Shown: one piece after another, positions 7,962-17,920 of the stretch
How the letters are laid out: the number at the start of each line of letters is the position of its first letter
How positions within the stretch are numbered: position 1 is the stretch's first letter
Assembly: GCA_905233465.1 (NCBI GenBank)
Contig: CAJOEI010000024.1
Coordinates: forward strand, 1-51,894
Length of the DNA stretch: 51,894 bases
Direction of reading: 5' to 3'
Source: an uncultured Bacteroidaceae bacterium
GTDB lineage: Bacteria > Bacteroidota > Bacteroidia > Bacteroidales > Bacteroidaceae
Notes under the pieces: generated by a model
The model's database searches: none
What the model saw: only the letters and a program-made list of their open reading frames with translations
What the model was told of the DNA's origin: nothing
Position numbers and translations under genes: made by a program

Positions 7962-9155
7962 TTATGCGGCATTGAGGGCATCTATCTTGCGGCGTATGGC
8001 GATGGCGTTGACCACAGCCACACCGATGGTCAGCGCCAGACCGGCGGCAATGGTAGGCATGACAGCACCCTCCTGCAGACGCGGGAAAGCCTGCCACAGC
8101 AGGTCGAGGTAGCGGCTGCGCACCACAAGCGTCAGCACCACAGCCAGACACATGACAGCCAGATTCATGCCTACTGCCAGCAGCTGATAGGGCAGCGACA
8201 CGCGGGTAGCACTGTAGCCCAGCAGCAGGAGGTTCTGCAGCTTGAGCGTGTTTTTCTCCACCAGCAGGTAGATGCTAAGCATGAGGATGTATAGCGCCAG
8301 TGCGCTGATGAGCAGTCCCACGCCAGCCACCACGCCGGCCACGATGCGCAGCATGGTTGTGGCACGCGAGGCCTCAAGACGGTCGTTCTCCAGGTCCAGA
8401 TGGTGTTCGCTGACATACGCCGGCAGGGCGGCGTCAGTGGGGTTGGACAGCTCCAGGATGAGACGCGTAGGTGGCGATGCGGGCTCGGTGGCATAGCGGT
8501 CATTGCTCCAGCTGATGAAGCTCTCCGGAACGAGGATGGTGTTCAGACGCGTGGAGAAGCCCACTACACGTCCACGCAGCGTCTCGTCTAAGCCGCGTCC
8601 ACGCAGCCGAATGTCCATCTGCACCATCGACACCACACCCTCGCTGAGTTTGGGCAGCGCCTGGCTCTCGGCAAAGCCGAAATTGTATATTGCCAGATAC
8701 GAGCGCGGCAGGATGATGGGTATCTCACCGCGAGAGGGGTCAAAACGCCAAGCAGACAGGTCGGCATCAACAAAGCCGTCGGGCACAGCCTCAAAGAACA
8801 TGTCGGTGCCCACGCGCTGCGAGCCCATGCCTATGCTGGCTGCCACGCGATAGCGCGATGGCGTGAAGGCTCCCACACGCGCCACAAAGGACTGACGGCT
8901 GAGGTCGGCTATTTCCTCGTCGGTGAAACCCTGGGAGCTGTTGTCTGTCAATGGTGAAGCAGCCGAGATATGCTTGGACACAATGAGATATGTGCCCTGC
9001 AGCACACCGTCGTCGCCGCGGAAAGCCGGCACGATATCGTTGTACATCTGCACGGCCACAAGGACGATGGTCAAGCCCAGCATGTTGGCCATGAAGAAGC
9101 CCAGCAGCTGGGGGGCACTGATGTGCTGACGCAGCAGTTTCCAGACGAGACTCAT
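7962..9155 (-). CDS. FtsX-like ABC transporter permease
   Basis: A 397-aa protein with the MacB/FtsX layout. One N-terminal helix (about 18-40) is followed by an extracytoplasmic domain of roughly 220 residues and then three helices (about 270-300, 320-345, 365-390). Its ATG overlaps the stop of the ATPase gene by 4 nt (ATGA), typical of translational coupling, so it is probably the partner of 9152-9799. Members of this group use ATP to drive mechanical work in the envelope or to export lipoproteins or peptides. The substrate is unknown. Confidence 0.88.
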   Translation of the reverse strand: MSLVWKLLRQHISAPQLLGFFMANMLGLTIVLVAVQMYNDIVPAFRGDDGVLQGTYLIVSKHISAASPLTDNSSQGFTDEEIADLSRQSFVARVGAFTPSRYRVAASIGMGSQRVGTDMFFEAVPDGFVDADLSAWRFDPSRGEIPIILPRSYLAIYNFGFAESQALPKLSEGVVSMVQMDIRLRGRGLDETLRGRVVGFSTRLNTILVPESFISWSNDRYATEPASPPTRLILELSNPTDAALPAYVSEHHLDLENDRLEASRATTMLRIVAGVVAGVGLLISALALYILMLSIYLLVEKNTLKLQNLLLLGYSATRVSLPYQLLAVGMNLAVMCLAVVLTLVVRSRYLDLLWQAFPRLQEGAVMPTIAAGLALTIGVAVVNAIAIRRKIDALNAA

Positions 9156-9799
9156 AGATGCAGGATTTGGTCGTATGGCAGCGACATGTGTTTGCCGATG
9201 CTGGTTATCACTAATGTTGCGCCCTGACGACGGGCTTCCTCAGTCAACAAGCCAGCCATGATGCTGGCATTGTCATCATCGAGGTGGCTGATGGGTTCGT
9301 CGGCCAGCAGCACGTCAAATGGCTGGCACAGCGCACGGACAAGCGCCACGCGCTGCTGCTGCCCCCAACTCATGCGGGCCACAAGAGTGTCGCGACGGTC
9401 GGCGATGCCCAGACGCTCAAACCACTCGGCTATGCGCTGCGGGCTCTGGCAACCGGTGAGCTGGTTCTTGATGCACACATTCTCCCAGGCTGTGAGCTCG
9501 GGGAAAAGACGCAACTCTTGTGGCAGGATGCTGATGCTCGTGCGGCGCAGGGCTGCCCAATGGCTGGGCTTGAAGGTGGAGATATCGGTGCTGTCGAAGA
9601 GTATGCGTCCCTCATAGTCACGGCGCAAGCCCACAATGAAGCTACACAGTGAGCTCTTGCCGGTGCCGGAAGCGGCCTCAATCAGGTAGGTGTGTCCGCG
9701 ATGCAGTTCCACACGGCGGCTCCACACCTCGGATGGGCGAGGCTCTGCAATGCCGGCAAAGACGCGCGGCAACACGTTATCTAATATTATTGTGTCCAT
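9152..9799 (-). CDS. ABC transporter ATP-binding protein with atypical motifs
   Basis: A 215-aa ATPase of the LolD/MacB-like size class, coupled by a 4-nt overlap to the FtsX-like permease. Walker A reads EAASGTGKSS at about residues 41-50, where the first Gly of GxxGxGKS is Ala. The signature reads MSWGQQQR instead of LSGGQQQR. Walker B (VLLADEP) and the D-loop (SHLD) are normal. Lys and Ser of Walker A are kept, so ATP binding is likely, but the W in the signature is odd. It may reflect a slow or specialised ATPase. Confidence 0.88.
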   Translation of the reverse strand: MDTIILDNVLPRVFAGIAEPRPSEVWSRRVELHRGHTYLIEAASGTGKSSLCSFIVGLRRDYEGRILFDSTDISTFKPSHWAALRRTSISILPQELRLFPELTAWENVCIKNQLTGCQSPQRIAEWFERLGIADRRDTLVARMSWGQQQRVALVRALCQPFDVLLADEPISHLDDDNASIMAGLLTEEARRQGATLVITSIGKHMSLPYDQILHL

Positions 9800-9802
9800 T
9801 CT

Positions 9803-11266
9803 TCAGGGTTCATTCTTCATTGCCTGCAACAGTGCTTGCAGAAGGTTGCGGCCGTCGCGACCCTGCAGACGCAGCTCCATTGCTCCCTCAGCGGGTAGGC
9901 AAAGGTCTACATGGCTGATGTTGTCGGTGACGGAGCCAGGCACAATGCCACCAGCAGTGCCGAGCATACGCATCAGTGCATCTACATCCAACGTGGCAAA
10001 GACGCGCGTGCCAGCCAATGCAGCAGAGTTCACGTGGGCATTGGGCCCGGACTGAGCCGGCGCAGCAACGGTGGATGAGGTGTTGGTCACATAGAGCACA
10101 CCGTCGCGCACTCCGAAGTAATAGGTTTCGCCGCTATGGGTATCGATGGCAAAATGCTGTGGTGCTACTCGACGCAGACGCATGAGGGACAGCAATGGCG
10201 GAGACGACAGCCAGTAGTCGGCCTGCTTGAGGAAGTCGGCATCATGCAGCTGTGCCGACAGCATCCAGCCCGCGCCATCGGCGGAAGTCGAGACCGCCAC
10301 ATCGCCATCCACGGCACGCAGCATGGCATCAACATCGACAACGGTGTTGGCTGCCACGAGAGCCGTGCGCACAACAGGGAACGAACGCAGATATGTCAGC
10401 ACATCGGTGCCGCGGAGGTTCAGCGTCAACCACAAAGCAGCATCGGCAGGTGCATCTCCGGCCAAGACACCTGTCACAGGGTGAAGCAGGCCACTGATGG
10501 TCTGCAAGCGGCGTTGGGCGGCATCGCCTGCCAGAGGTATGTCGAATTGTGCCACAAGAGCATTGGCAGAGGCATCGAGACTGATTTCCAAACGCTCGGA
10601 AAGCAAATCCTGCAACCCCAGCTGCTGCGCCATGCTACCTTGTAGGAACGAGGAAAGCAACGAGGTGCTGAGCGATGCCGCAACAGGAGCATCGGCAGAA
10701 GCCAGACGCTCGTGGATGTCGGTGGCAAGGCCGCTATCATCGCGGCTTTGCTCCATCAGCTTTGCCATAGTCTGGCGGAGTGCATCCTGCTCACTGCCCA
10801 CTGCCGGGCCCATCACAAGCAATCGGCGGCTGTCGAAGCACAGCAACCAACGCTGTTCAACACAGCACCATTGCAGAGATCGCTGACGTTCCACACTGCT
10901 GGCGCGACCGGCATCAGCCAGACGCTGCAACGCCTGCTCCAAAGCACCAGCATCGGTGAGCGCACACAGCAGACCTATGTTGTTGGCATCATCCACAAAG
11001 GCATAGACAGGCTTGGAGGCATTGAGCCATTGCGACACAGAAGCCTCGTCGCAGACACCAGACAGGGGATAGAGGTCATTGGGGCTCACGCTGCCATGTT
11101 GCAGCAATGTGGGCACATCCATCCTCACCAGAGCATTGGTAGATGCTGGCAACGCACACGCATAACTGTCAGTGCGGCGTATGACAAAGAATGTCACCAG
11201 ACATGCCACAACTGCTATAAGGCCTATGGCCAGAAGGATATATGATTTTCTTAACATAATGTTCAT
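9803..11266 (-). CDS. DUF4836-like membrane-anchored envelope protein
   Basis: A 487-aa protein with one N-terminal membrane segment (about residues 8-30) and a large predicted periplasmic part. The opening after the membrane helix (ALPASTNALVRMDVPTLL), the repeated beta-rich halves and the overall length resemble DUF4836 proteins of Bacteroidetes, whose function is unknown. It sits 3 nt before the ATPase gene of an ABC system, so it may be an accessory subunit or share regulation with it. The family call is from recall and is moderately sure. Confidence 0.7.
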   Translation of the reverse strand: MNIMLRKSYILLAIGLIAVVACLVTFFVIRRTDSYACALPASTNALVRMDVPTLLQHGSVSPNDLYPLSGVCDEASVSQWLNASKPVYAFVDDANNIGLLCALTDAGALEQALQRLADAGRASSVERQRSLQWCCVEQRWLLCFDSRRLLVMGPAVGSEQDALRQTMAKLMEQSRDDSGLATDIHERLASADAPVAASLSTSLLSSFLQGSMAQQLGLQDLLSERLEISLDASANALVAQFDIPLAGDAAQRRLQTISGLLHPVTGVLAGDAPADAALWLTLNLRGTDVLTYLRSFPVVRTALVAANTVVDVDAMLRAVDGDVAVSTSADGAGWMLSAQLHDADFLKQADYWLSSPPLLSLMRLRRVAPQHFAIDTHSGETYYFGVRDGVLYVTNTSSTVAAPAQSGPNAHVNSAALAGTRVFATLDVDALMRMLGTAGGIVPGSVTDNISHVDLCLPAEGAMELRLQGRDGRNLLQALLQAMKNEP

Positions 11267-11269
11267 GTA

Positions 11270-11977
11270 TTACCTGTTGGCGATGCGCATGAGATGAGTA
11301 GCCACAAGCGCTGCTGTCTCGGTGCGCAGGCGGCTGCTGCCCAGCGATACGGAACGAAAACCCGCGGCCTCGGCAGCTGATACCTCGTCAGCAGTGAAGT
11401 CGCCTTCAGGACCGATGAGCACCAAAGCATCGGTGCAACGCGGCAGACAATCCAGCAGATACGGACGCTGCCCCTCGTGACAATGGGCGATGAAGCGGGA
11501 TGTTGGCAGGTCAGTACGCCGGAGAAACGATGTCAGCGTCTGCATCTCCTCAACACGTGGGCGCCATGCCTTGCGGCTCTGCTTCATGGCAGCAATGACG
11601 ATTTTCTCTATGCGTTCGGGCTTTGCCACACGGCGCTCGCTGTTCTTGGTGTCTAACAGGGTGATGCAGTCAATGCCTATCTCGACAGCTTTCTCCACAA
11701 ACCACTCTGTGCGGTCAATGTTCTTTGTAGGAGCCAAAGCCAGATGTATGCGGCCTGTCCATTCGGGCTGTTGCGGCTCGGTCGCTGTGATGGTATAGGT
11801 CAGGCGATGGTTGGTAGCAGTGTCGACGCGTGCCGTGTAGAATGTTCCACAGCCATCCATCAGGTGTAGCTCCGCTCCAACGCCCAAACGCAGCACGCGG
11901 GTGGCATGCTGCGTCTCGTCGGGCGGCAGGATGCCGTCCAGAGGTTGCGGATGGAAGAAGAAATGCTGCTCTTTCAT
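11270..11977 (-). CDS. rsmE: 16S rRNA m3U1498 methyltransferase
   Basis: A 235-aa SPOUT-class enzyme that methylates N3 of U1498 in 16S rRNA. An N-terminal PUA-like part (about 1-70, HATRVLRLGVGAEL) is followed by the SPOUT domain. The C-terminal knot holds LIGPEGDFTADEV (about 187-199) and SLGSSRLRTETAA (about 211-223), the AdoMet-binding and family-defining motifs. It abuts the DUF151 gene with no gap. Confidence 0.96.
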   Translation of the reverse strand: MKEQHFFFHPQPLDGILPPDETQHATRVLRLGVGAELHLMDGCGTFYTARVDTATNHRLTYTITATEPQQPEWTGRIHLALAPTKNIDRTEWFVEKAVEIGIDCITLLDTKNSERRVAKPERIEKIVIAAMKQSRKAWRPRVEEMQTLTSFLRRTDLPTSRFIAHCHEGQRPYLLDCLPRCTDALVLIGPEGDFTADEVSAAEAAGFRSVSLGSSRLRTETAALVATHLMRIANR

Positions 11978-12601
11978 CTACTCTGACGCTCCGTTGTCAC
12001 TGTCCTCAGGGAAGAGACTGTCGAGCGTGGTGGTGGTAGCAGGATCCTTGTCCTCACGCCGGCGACGTATCTCATCACGCAGGAAAGACGCCTGCTCGTA
12101 TTTCTCAGATGCCACAGCCTGCTCCAGGGCATCTTCCAGCATCTGCAGGGTCAGCGTGTTGAGGTTCATGGCAAAGGAGCCGTTGCCAGCGTTGTGCATA
12201 TACTGGGATTCGAGCAACTCCTCTTCAATCATTATTGGGCAACGGAAGGTGACAGCCATGACGAGCCCATCGGGAGCCTGACAATAGTCCACGGAATATT
12301 CTTGGCCATCGGCCTCGGCCACGACGTTGCAGAAGAGATGACCGTCCTTGACAGCCGAGATCTCCACGTGTTTCAGACCTGTACCCATCTGCTGCATCAG
12401 CAGGTGGCAGATGTCGGACACAGAGACAGGGAACGGTATTGACAGCGGGACGCGGTCGCGCGCCATGAGCAACATCGCCCTGCGATGGGACATCATCACA
12501 GGCAACATGCGACTGCCGTCTTTCTCGCGCAGCAAGAGCATCATCTGGTCTGCATCGGAGGCAGAAGCCGCTACGCCATGTATGGTGAGTTCGATTTTCA
12601 A
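11978..12601 (-). CDS. DUF151 bifunctional nuclease-family protein with UVR motif
   Basis: A 207-aa protein. Residues about 1-130 match the DUF151 bifunctional nuclease family (VMMSHRRAMLL, DICHLLMQQMG, VDYCQAPDGLVMAV). Residues about 158-190 form a UVR/UvrB-C-like helical hairpin (ALEQAVASEKYEQASFLRDE), then an acidic tail. A nuclease role is assumed from the family name. The start lies 26 nt after the nucleoside transporter stop, so the two are cotranscribed. Confidence 0.9.
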   Translation of the reverse strand: MKIELTIHGVAASASDADQMMLLLREKDGSRMLPVMMSHRRAMLLMARDRVPLSIPFPVSVSDICHLLMQQMGTGLKHVEISAVKDGHLFCNVVAEADGQEYSVDYCQAPDGLVMAVTFRCPIMIEEELLESQYMHNAGNGSFAMNLNTLTLQMLEDALEQAVASEKYEQASFLRDEIRRRREDKDPATTTTLDSLFPEDSDNGASE

Positions 12602-12627
12602 TGTTTCAGACTTTCAGTTAATACTTT

Positions 12628-13899
12628 TCAATTCTCAGCCTTCTTGGTGTCCTTGAAGAAGATAGCAAAGAGAATAGCCACAGTCAGCGCGTAGCCGGCA
12701 AATATATACCAGCATGTCTGCCAACCGTCTATGATGGCTGAGCCAGTGACACCTGCTGCCTGAGGCGTGTAGACAAAGTGGTTGATGATCTGCTGTGCAC
12801 ACAATGTGCCAACGAAAGCTCCGAGGCCGTTGGTCATCATCATGAACAGACCTTGTGCACTGTTGCGGATGCCCTCGTCGGTCTCCTGGTTGACAAATAG
12901 TGAGCCGGAGATGTTGAAGAAGTCAAAGGCAACGCCATAGACCAGCATCGACAACACGAAGAGCATCACCCCACTGCCTGGATTGCCAAGGCCAAAGAAA
13001 CCAAAGCGCAATACCCATGCGCCCAAGGCAATGAGGATCACACGTTTGATGCCGAAGCGCGAGAGGCAGAATGGGATGAGTAATATACACAGCGTCTCGC
13101 TCATCTGGGAGATGGAGATGAGGATGTTGGCGTGCTGCACACCAAAGGTGTCGGCATATTCAGGCAGCGAACCAAAGCTGGTGATGAAAGGATTGGCAAA
13201 GCCGTTGGTAATCTGCAGGCACACGCCCAGCAGCATCGAGAAAATGAAGAACATCGCCATGCGTGGCTGAGCAAAGAGCTTGAAGGCACGCAGGCCCAGA
13301 GCATCTGCCAGCGACTTGTGCTCGCCCTTGGCGATAGGCATGGCCGGCATGGTCAGCGCATAAAGTGCAAGTACCAATGACAGCGCACCACTGACAGCCC
13401 ACTGTCCGGGTGTGGACTGCAGGCCACACAGATCAATGATCCACATGAGGACAATGAAGCCCACTGTACCCCATACACGGATGGGCGGGAATGCCTTGAC
13501 AGCATCCAATCCCTGACCCTCGAGGGCGCTGTAGGCCACGGAATAGCCCAAGGCTATGGTAGGCATAAAGAAAGCCACCGAACATGTGTAGAGAGCAAAC
13601 AGTGTACCAAAATGTACTCCATCACCGGCATTGTAGGCGTAGGCCGAAGCTGCCAGCATGAACGCACCCGCCAGAACGTGGCAGAGGCTGAACACTCGCT
13701 GACCCTGCATCCAGCGGTCAGCAACGATGCCCATCAATGCTGGCATGAATATCGACACAACACCCTGAACACTATAGAAATAGCCGATATATTCAGCCAG
13801 TCCGGCTCCGGCAAGATACGTGCCCATAGATGTCAAGTAGGCACCCCATACTGCGAACTCAAGGAAGTTGAGCAGGATAAGTCTAATCTTCAGATTCAT
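12628..13899 (-). CDS. MFS nucleoside transporter (NupG/XapB-like)
   Basis: A 423-aa inner-membrane protein with 12 predicted helices. The opening (RLILLNFLEFAVWGAYLTSMG) and internal features such as GIVADRWMQGQR match the nucleoside:H+ symporter family. I use the ATG at 13899, where the conserved N-terminus begins, not the longer frame from 13947, which would run through the promoter. First gene of the seven-gene operon 13899-6469. Substrate specificity is inferred from the family only. Confidence 0.92.
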   Translation of the reverse strand: MNLKIRLILLNFLEFAVWGAYLTSMGTYLAGAGLAEYIGYFYSVQGVVSIFMPALMGIVADRWMQGQRVFSLCHVLAGAFMLAASAYAYNAGDGVHFGTLFALYTCSVAFFMPTIALGYSVAYSALEGQGLDAVKAFPPIRVWGTVGFIVLMWIIDLCGLQSTPGQWAVSGALSLVLALYALTMPAMPIAKGEHKSLADALGLRAFKLFAQPRMAMFFIFSMLLGVCLQITNGFANPFITSFGSLPEYADTFGVQHANILISISQMSETLCILLIPFCLSRFGIKRVILIALGAWVLRFGFFGLGNPGSGVMLFVLSMLVYGVAFDFFNISGSLFVNQETDEGIRNSAQGLFMMMTNGLGAFVGTLCAQQIINHFVYTPQAAGVTGSAIIDGWQTCWYIFAGYALTVAILFAIFFKDTKKAEN

Positions 13900-13935
13900 G
13901 TCACTTTGTGTATTTCGATGTAGATGTTTCGGCCG

Positions 13936-13966
13936 CAAAACTAACAATTATCAGCGTTATGGGCAA
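13936..13966 (-). promoter_or_regulatory. Promoter of the nupG-like seven-gene operon
   Basis: On the minus strand the -33 TTG is at 13964-13966 and the -7 TAGTTTTG at 13936-13943, with a 20-nt spacer. This is a full match to the Bacteroidetes sigma-ABfr consensus. It lies 36 nt upstream of the transporter ATG and directly past the stop of the GT2 gene at 13984. Confidence 0.8.
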
Positions 13967-13983
13967 GAGTTTTACAAAAATTA

Positions 13984-14958
13984 TTATTGTCCAATCCTCA
14001 CCGCCCACAAAGCGAGGCGCCAAGCTCCACGGCCGCCGTGTCGCGTATACAACCGCAGGCAGCGTCCAACGAAACGAACCCACCGTCCACGCACGCCGGC
14101 AGAGGCTGCACGCAGGCAGTCGGTGGTCACGACATCGTAAGCCTGACTGCCACTGACATCACCCTCGCGAAGCAAATGGCCGCTCATGATGGCCGCACGC
14201 AGCGACAGCGACAGGAAAAGCGTGGCAATATCCTCACGTCCTGAGTCAGCAGCGACCTCGTCCATAGCAAGTCGCATGGTGGCCAGTGACTGCACGGAGC
14301 GCGAACTGAAGTCGGAGCCCGTGATGCTGTTGGGATGAACATGTATGACATGCGAAGCAGAACCAGGCAGCCAGCACAGGCGGGGATTATGCAACAAGGC
14401 ACGCAGGCCAAGCAGCCAGTCCTGCCAGATGTCAACATCAGAGGGCCAACCGCCAATACTACGCAGCCACGTCGTGCGGAACACCATGGACTGGGTGTCG
14501 AGCATAGAGGACAGGATGTGTGCCTCCACACTTGCTGACGGCTCGTGGGCACGAACAAAACGATGGCCGTTGCACTCCATCATCACAGGACAACACAGCA
14601 TGTCAATGTCGGTATGAGATTCCAATTCAGACATCACGCGGCAGACAAAATGCGTAGAGAAATCATCATCAGTATCAAAGAAATACACGTATTCTGTTAC
14701 ACAAATACTTAAACCCGTATTGCGTGCAGCAGGAGCACCAGAACGTGGCTCATCGATGACGCGAATGTCTACATCCTGACTACTGTAATGTTTGGCTAAA
14801 TCGCTGCAAATCTGACGTGAGCCATCTGTGCTGCCATTGTCCACAAGCACAATGCTGAGCGGCCGATGATCGGAGCTTAACATCGCCTCAACAAGCCGCG
14901 GTAAATATGACGCGCGGTTGAAGACAGGCACAACTATCGTCAGACCGTGTTGCATCAT
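13984..14958 (-). CDS. Glycosyltransferase family 2
   Basis: A 324-aa GT-A fold transferase. The nucleotide-sugar domain opens with LTIVVPVFNRASYLPRLVEA, VDNGSTDGS is at about 39-47, and the metal-binding FDTDDDF is near 94-100. The acceptor half has the aromatic IWQDWLLGLRAL motif common in Bacteroidetes GT2 enzymes. Last gene of a three-gene operon, overlapping 14955-15776 by 4 nt. It probably adds a sugar to a surface glycan. Donor and acceptor are not readable. Confidence 0.92.
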   Translation of the reverse strand: MMQHGLTIVVPVFNRASYLPRLVEAMLSSDHRPLSIVLVDNGSTDGSRQICSDLAKHYSSQDVDIRVIDEPRSGAPAARNTGLSICVTEYVYFFDTDDDFSTHFVCRVMSELESHTDIDMLCCPVMMECNGHRFVRAHEPSASVEAHILSSMLDTQSMVFRTTWLRSIGGWPSDVDIWQDWLLGLRALLHNPRLCWLPGSASHVIHVHPNSITGSDFSSRSVQSLATMRLAMDEVAADSGREDIATLFLSLSLRAAIMSGHLLREGDVSGSQAYDVVTTDCLRAASAGVRGRWVRFVGRCLRLYTRHGGRGAWRLALWAVRIGQ

Positions 14959-15776
14959 CGGCGAATATAATTCAATCCATACAACAACTCACGCATCAGC
15001 GGCCACATGCGACAACGATGTCTCACGGCCAGACCTAATGCTTCACGCAGACAACGCAACAGGGCAATCGGGAATGACATACAACGGCCATAGACGGCAC
15101 CCTTGGAACGCAAGGACAGCGGCGCGAGTACATTGCTGCCAGTGGTGTCCTGAGGAGTGGAGCACAGGTCTATCGGCTCGATGATAGCCAATAGGCCGCG
15201 ACGTGTGGCGTCATGCAGGAACACTTCTTCCTCGCCAGCGCACAACTCGTTGCTGCCCAGGCCAAAACGTTCGTCAAACCGTAGATTGACGTGACAAACA
15301 CGCAGACGCATCGTAACCTCCACCGAGCTGATATAGTAGGAACGTGGGCGACGGACGTAGTTTGTGCGTTGCTTGGGATAAGACTTGAGATAAACGTCCG
15401 TCTCCAATCTGCGTGCTCGGCAAAGGGCAATATCCAAACGTGGGTATGCTGAGTACAACGTGCGCAATGCAGCAATGGCAGCAGGAGCTATACGTTCGTC
15501 GTCATCGGCAAAGATGATGATGCCATCGGCAAGATTGTCTGCAGTGGCAGCTACGGCCAACTCCAGCGCACGGTTGCGACTGCGTGCCAGGCCGCTGCCA
15601 GACTGTATATCCAAGGTCACATCCTGACGATGCAGCCATTCTGCCTCGGGCTTGGGCAGGCCTGTGGACTGCCATACAATGACATAGTGGATGCCTTTCT
15701 GCGGCGGCAACAACACTTGTTCTACAGCAGCGAGGCGCCGACCTATCGTGGAGACAAGGACATAAACATCCATCAC
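14955..15776 (-). CDS. Glycosyltransferase family 2-like protein
   Basis: A 273-aa protein with a GT-A core: [19 protein letters not shown] at the N-terminus, a [10 protein letters not shown] segment near 62-71 and the metal motif FADDDERI near 88-95. It belongs to the GT2 subgroup in which the N-terminal strand is followed by a helix and QSTGLP. It overlaps both neighbours by 4 nt (14955-14958 and 15773-15776), so the three genes are translated as a coupled unit with the fusion aminotransferase. Confidence 0.85.
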   Translation of the reverse strand: MMDVYVLVSTIGRRLAAVEQVLLPPQKGIHYVIVWQSTGLPKPEAEWLHRQDVTLDIQSGSGLARSRNRALELAVAATADNLADGIIIFADDDERIAPAAIAALRTLYSAYPRLDIALCRARRLETDVYLKSYPKQRTNYVRRPRSYYISSVEVTMRLRVCHVNLRFDERFGLGSNELCAGEEEVFLHDATRRGLLAIIEPIDLCSTPQDTTGSNVLAPLSLRSKGAVYGRCMSFPIALLRCLREALGLAVRHRCRMWPLMRELLYGLNYIRR

Positions 15777-17893
15777 GTTTCAATATTGAACTGGTTCACG
15801 GCTTCCACCACGCGTGTGACATCGTCATCAGTCATAATAGGCGATATAGGTAGAGACACCACCTCGCGATGTATCTGCTCCGTCACTGGCAAAGCCAGGT
15901 GACCGAAGCTGGCAGCCAAAGCCGCCTGCTTGTGCGGGGCTATTGGATAATGAATAAGTGTCTGTATATCATTACTTCTGAGCCATTCCATAAAAGTATC
16001 ACGATAACCAGTCCGCACCACAAAAGCATAGAAGACATGCTCAGTTGCAACCCGTGGCAGTTGTGGCAGTGTAACAAGGGGATTGTCAATCTCAGTGACA
16101 TATCGTCGGGCAATAGCCATGCGACGACTATTGTCGTCATCAAGTCGGGGTAGCTTCACCGATAGCACGGCGGCCTGAAGTTCATCAGTGCGAGAGTTGA
16201 TGCCCGGAACATCGTTGACATATTTCACGCTGGAACCATAGTTGCCCATGCGGCGTATTAGGTCTGCAAGTTCGGCATCGTCGGTGGTCACACAACCGGC
16301 ATCGCCCAAAGCGCCAAGATTCTTACCTGGATAGAAACTGAAACCTGCTGCCAGCCCCAATGAGCCGGCACGGCGACCCATAAAGATAGCGCCATGAGCC
16401 TGTGCTGCGTCCTCGATGACCACGAGACCATGAGCTTCTGCAAAGGCAGATATGGCACGCATGTCACACACGCGACCATATAGATGCACCGGCAGCACGG
16501 CAACGGTGTGCGACGAGACATACTCATCCAGACGGGAGGCATCGAGTAGATAGGTATCTATTCGCGGCTCGCATAGCACAGGACGCAGGCCTGCCTCACG
16601 TACAGCCAGAATGGTAGCAATGAAGGTGTTGGCCGGCACGAGGACTTCGCTGTCCGCTCTCCAGCCACGCTGCATGGCCAAGGCACGCAGAATCAACGTC
16701 AGTGCATCCATGCCATTGCCACAGAGTACACAATGCCCTACGCCTACATATTCCGCAAAGTCGTGCTCGAAACGCTCCACACAGGATCCCTGAAGATAGC
16801 GTCCGCTGCGCACAACACGCAGGATATCATCGCTCAACTGTGGTTCGAAAGTGGAGTTCAACTGTTTCAAATCAAGGAATGGCACACGCTCACGTTCCGT
16901 TGTCTTATTGGGCACCAACTGTTGTATTGTTGCGCGATCGAGGTCAACCTCATACTTATCATAGCACACCGAACGAGCGCCGAAACCTTCTTTCTGGAAG
17001 ATGAGTCCGGCATTGAGAATGGCTCCATCATTCTCGGTGGAGATGCCGAAATCAAGATAATTCATCTGCTTGAAGCGTTCGTTGATGAGATGACGGAAGA
17101 GCAGGTCGAGCGCTCCCAACTCACGGCCTTCGGCTCCAGCAGCAATATACTGCACATGCGCCACACATTTCATCACGAAAACCACACATCCCGCTACTAT
17201 CCTACGCTCACGTCGCACAAGAAAGAGCCTTATCTCCTGTGGAAACCGTGACATGAGCATCTGCATCTCCTCGAATGTGTGAACAGGCTTCACACCGTGA
17301 TGCTCCATTAGCACCTCGGAAAGCAAAGTCCAATATTCACTCAGCGTTGCCCAGTCGCCATCGTTCATGCGGTCGATGTAAAGGTCGTTATCTATAGCAC
17401 GTTTGGCACCGCGCAGGCGTAGTTTGCGCATACGCAACGGGTTGTCTAACGCCACCACGCTGCTCGCTCCGCGAGCCTTCAGGCGGGCACCCATGCGAAA
17501 CAGCACATAAAGGTCTTCTTCAGCTGGCAAAGTGCTATATATATAAGGTATAGGCTTATACACCAGCCGCGTGGCCTGAAGATAATCCAAATACCAGAGA
17601 CAGATATCGTGCATAATCTCCAACACCTGCGTCTGGGTGAGCTCGCAGTCCATCACCAGGCCACCGTAGGTCAGGCCTTCATGTGAATGCACAGTGCGCG
17701 ATGCCGCATCAAAGTTGGCCGGGAAGACGGCTTGCAGAACATCTCCGTCGTAAATCATCAGCGAGCAGTCGGCAAAACGGTCGGAATGATAGTCCATGAA
17801 GTTGCGCTGCAACAGGAATGTGCCATTCTTCGACTCGCGGACAAAGGCATCCCACTCGGATGCCACCTGGTTGGTATATTGTACGATCTCCAT
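15773..17893 (-). CDS. Fusion of GNAT/FemAB-like acyltransferase and DegT-type aminotransferase
   Basis: A 706-aa two-domain enzyme. Residues 1 to about 330 form a FemAB/GNAT-like acyltransferase (motifs [30 protein letters not shown]). Residues 337-706 are a complete DegT/DnrJ/EryC1 PLP-dependent sugar aminotransferase, with [13 protein letters not shown] near 393, EDAAQAHGA near 495 and the PLP lysine in [11 protein letters not shown] at about 524. These steps are usually separate proteins that make an N-acylated amino sugar nucleotide, which the two downstream GT2 enzymes could then use. I use the ATG at 17893 because homology begins there. The longer frame runs into the upstream hairpin. 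Confidence 0.9.
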   Translation of the reverse strand: MEIVQYTNQVASEWDAFVRESKNGTFLLQRNFMDYHSDRFADCSLMIYDGDVLQAVFPANFDAASRTVHSHEGLTYGGLVMDCELTQTQVLEIMHDICLWYLDYLQATRLVYKPIPYIYSTLPAEEDLYVLFRMGARLKARGASSVVALDNPLRMRKLRLRGAKRAIDNDLYIDRMNDGDWATLSEYWTLLSEVLMEHHGVKPVHTFEEMQMLMSRFPQEIRLFLVRRERRIVAGCVVFVMKCVAHVQYIAAGAEGRELGALDLLFRHLINERFKQMNYLDFGISTENDGAILNAGLIFQKEGFGARSVCYDKYEVDLDRATIQQLVPNKTTERERVPFLDLKQLNSTFEPQLSDDILRVVRSGRYLQGSCVERFEHDFAEYVGVGHCVLCGNGMDALTLILRALAMQRGWRADSEVLVPANTFIATILAVREAGLRPVLCEPRIDTYLLDASRLDEYVSSHTVAVLPVHLYGRVCDMRAISAFAEAHGLVVIEDAAQAHGAIFMGRRAGSLGLAAGFSFYPGKNLGALGDAGCVTTDDAELADLIRRMGNYGSSVKYVNDVPGINSRTDELQAAVLSVKLPRLDDDNSRRMAIARRYVTEIDNPLVTLPQLPRVATEHVFYAFVVRTGYRDTFMEWLRSNDIQTLIHYPIAPHKQAALAASFGHLALPVTEQIHREVVSLPISPIMTDDDVTRVVEAVNQFNIET

Positions 17894-17920
17894 GTGCCTG
17901 ATAAAGATGAGAAAAAACAA

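Noticed and set aside
9152..9799. ABC ATPase as a pseudogene
   Set aside because: Despite the altered Walker A and signature, the frame is intact, the key Lys, Asp and Glu are kept, and it is translationally coupled to its permease.
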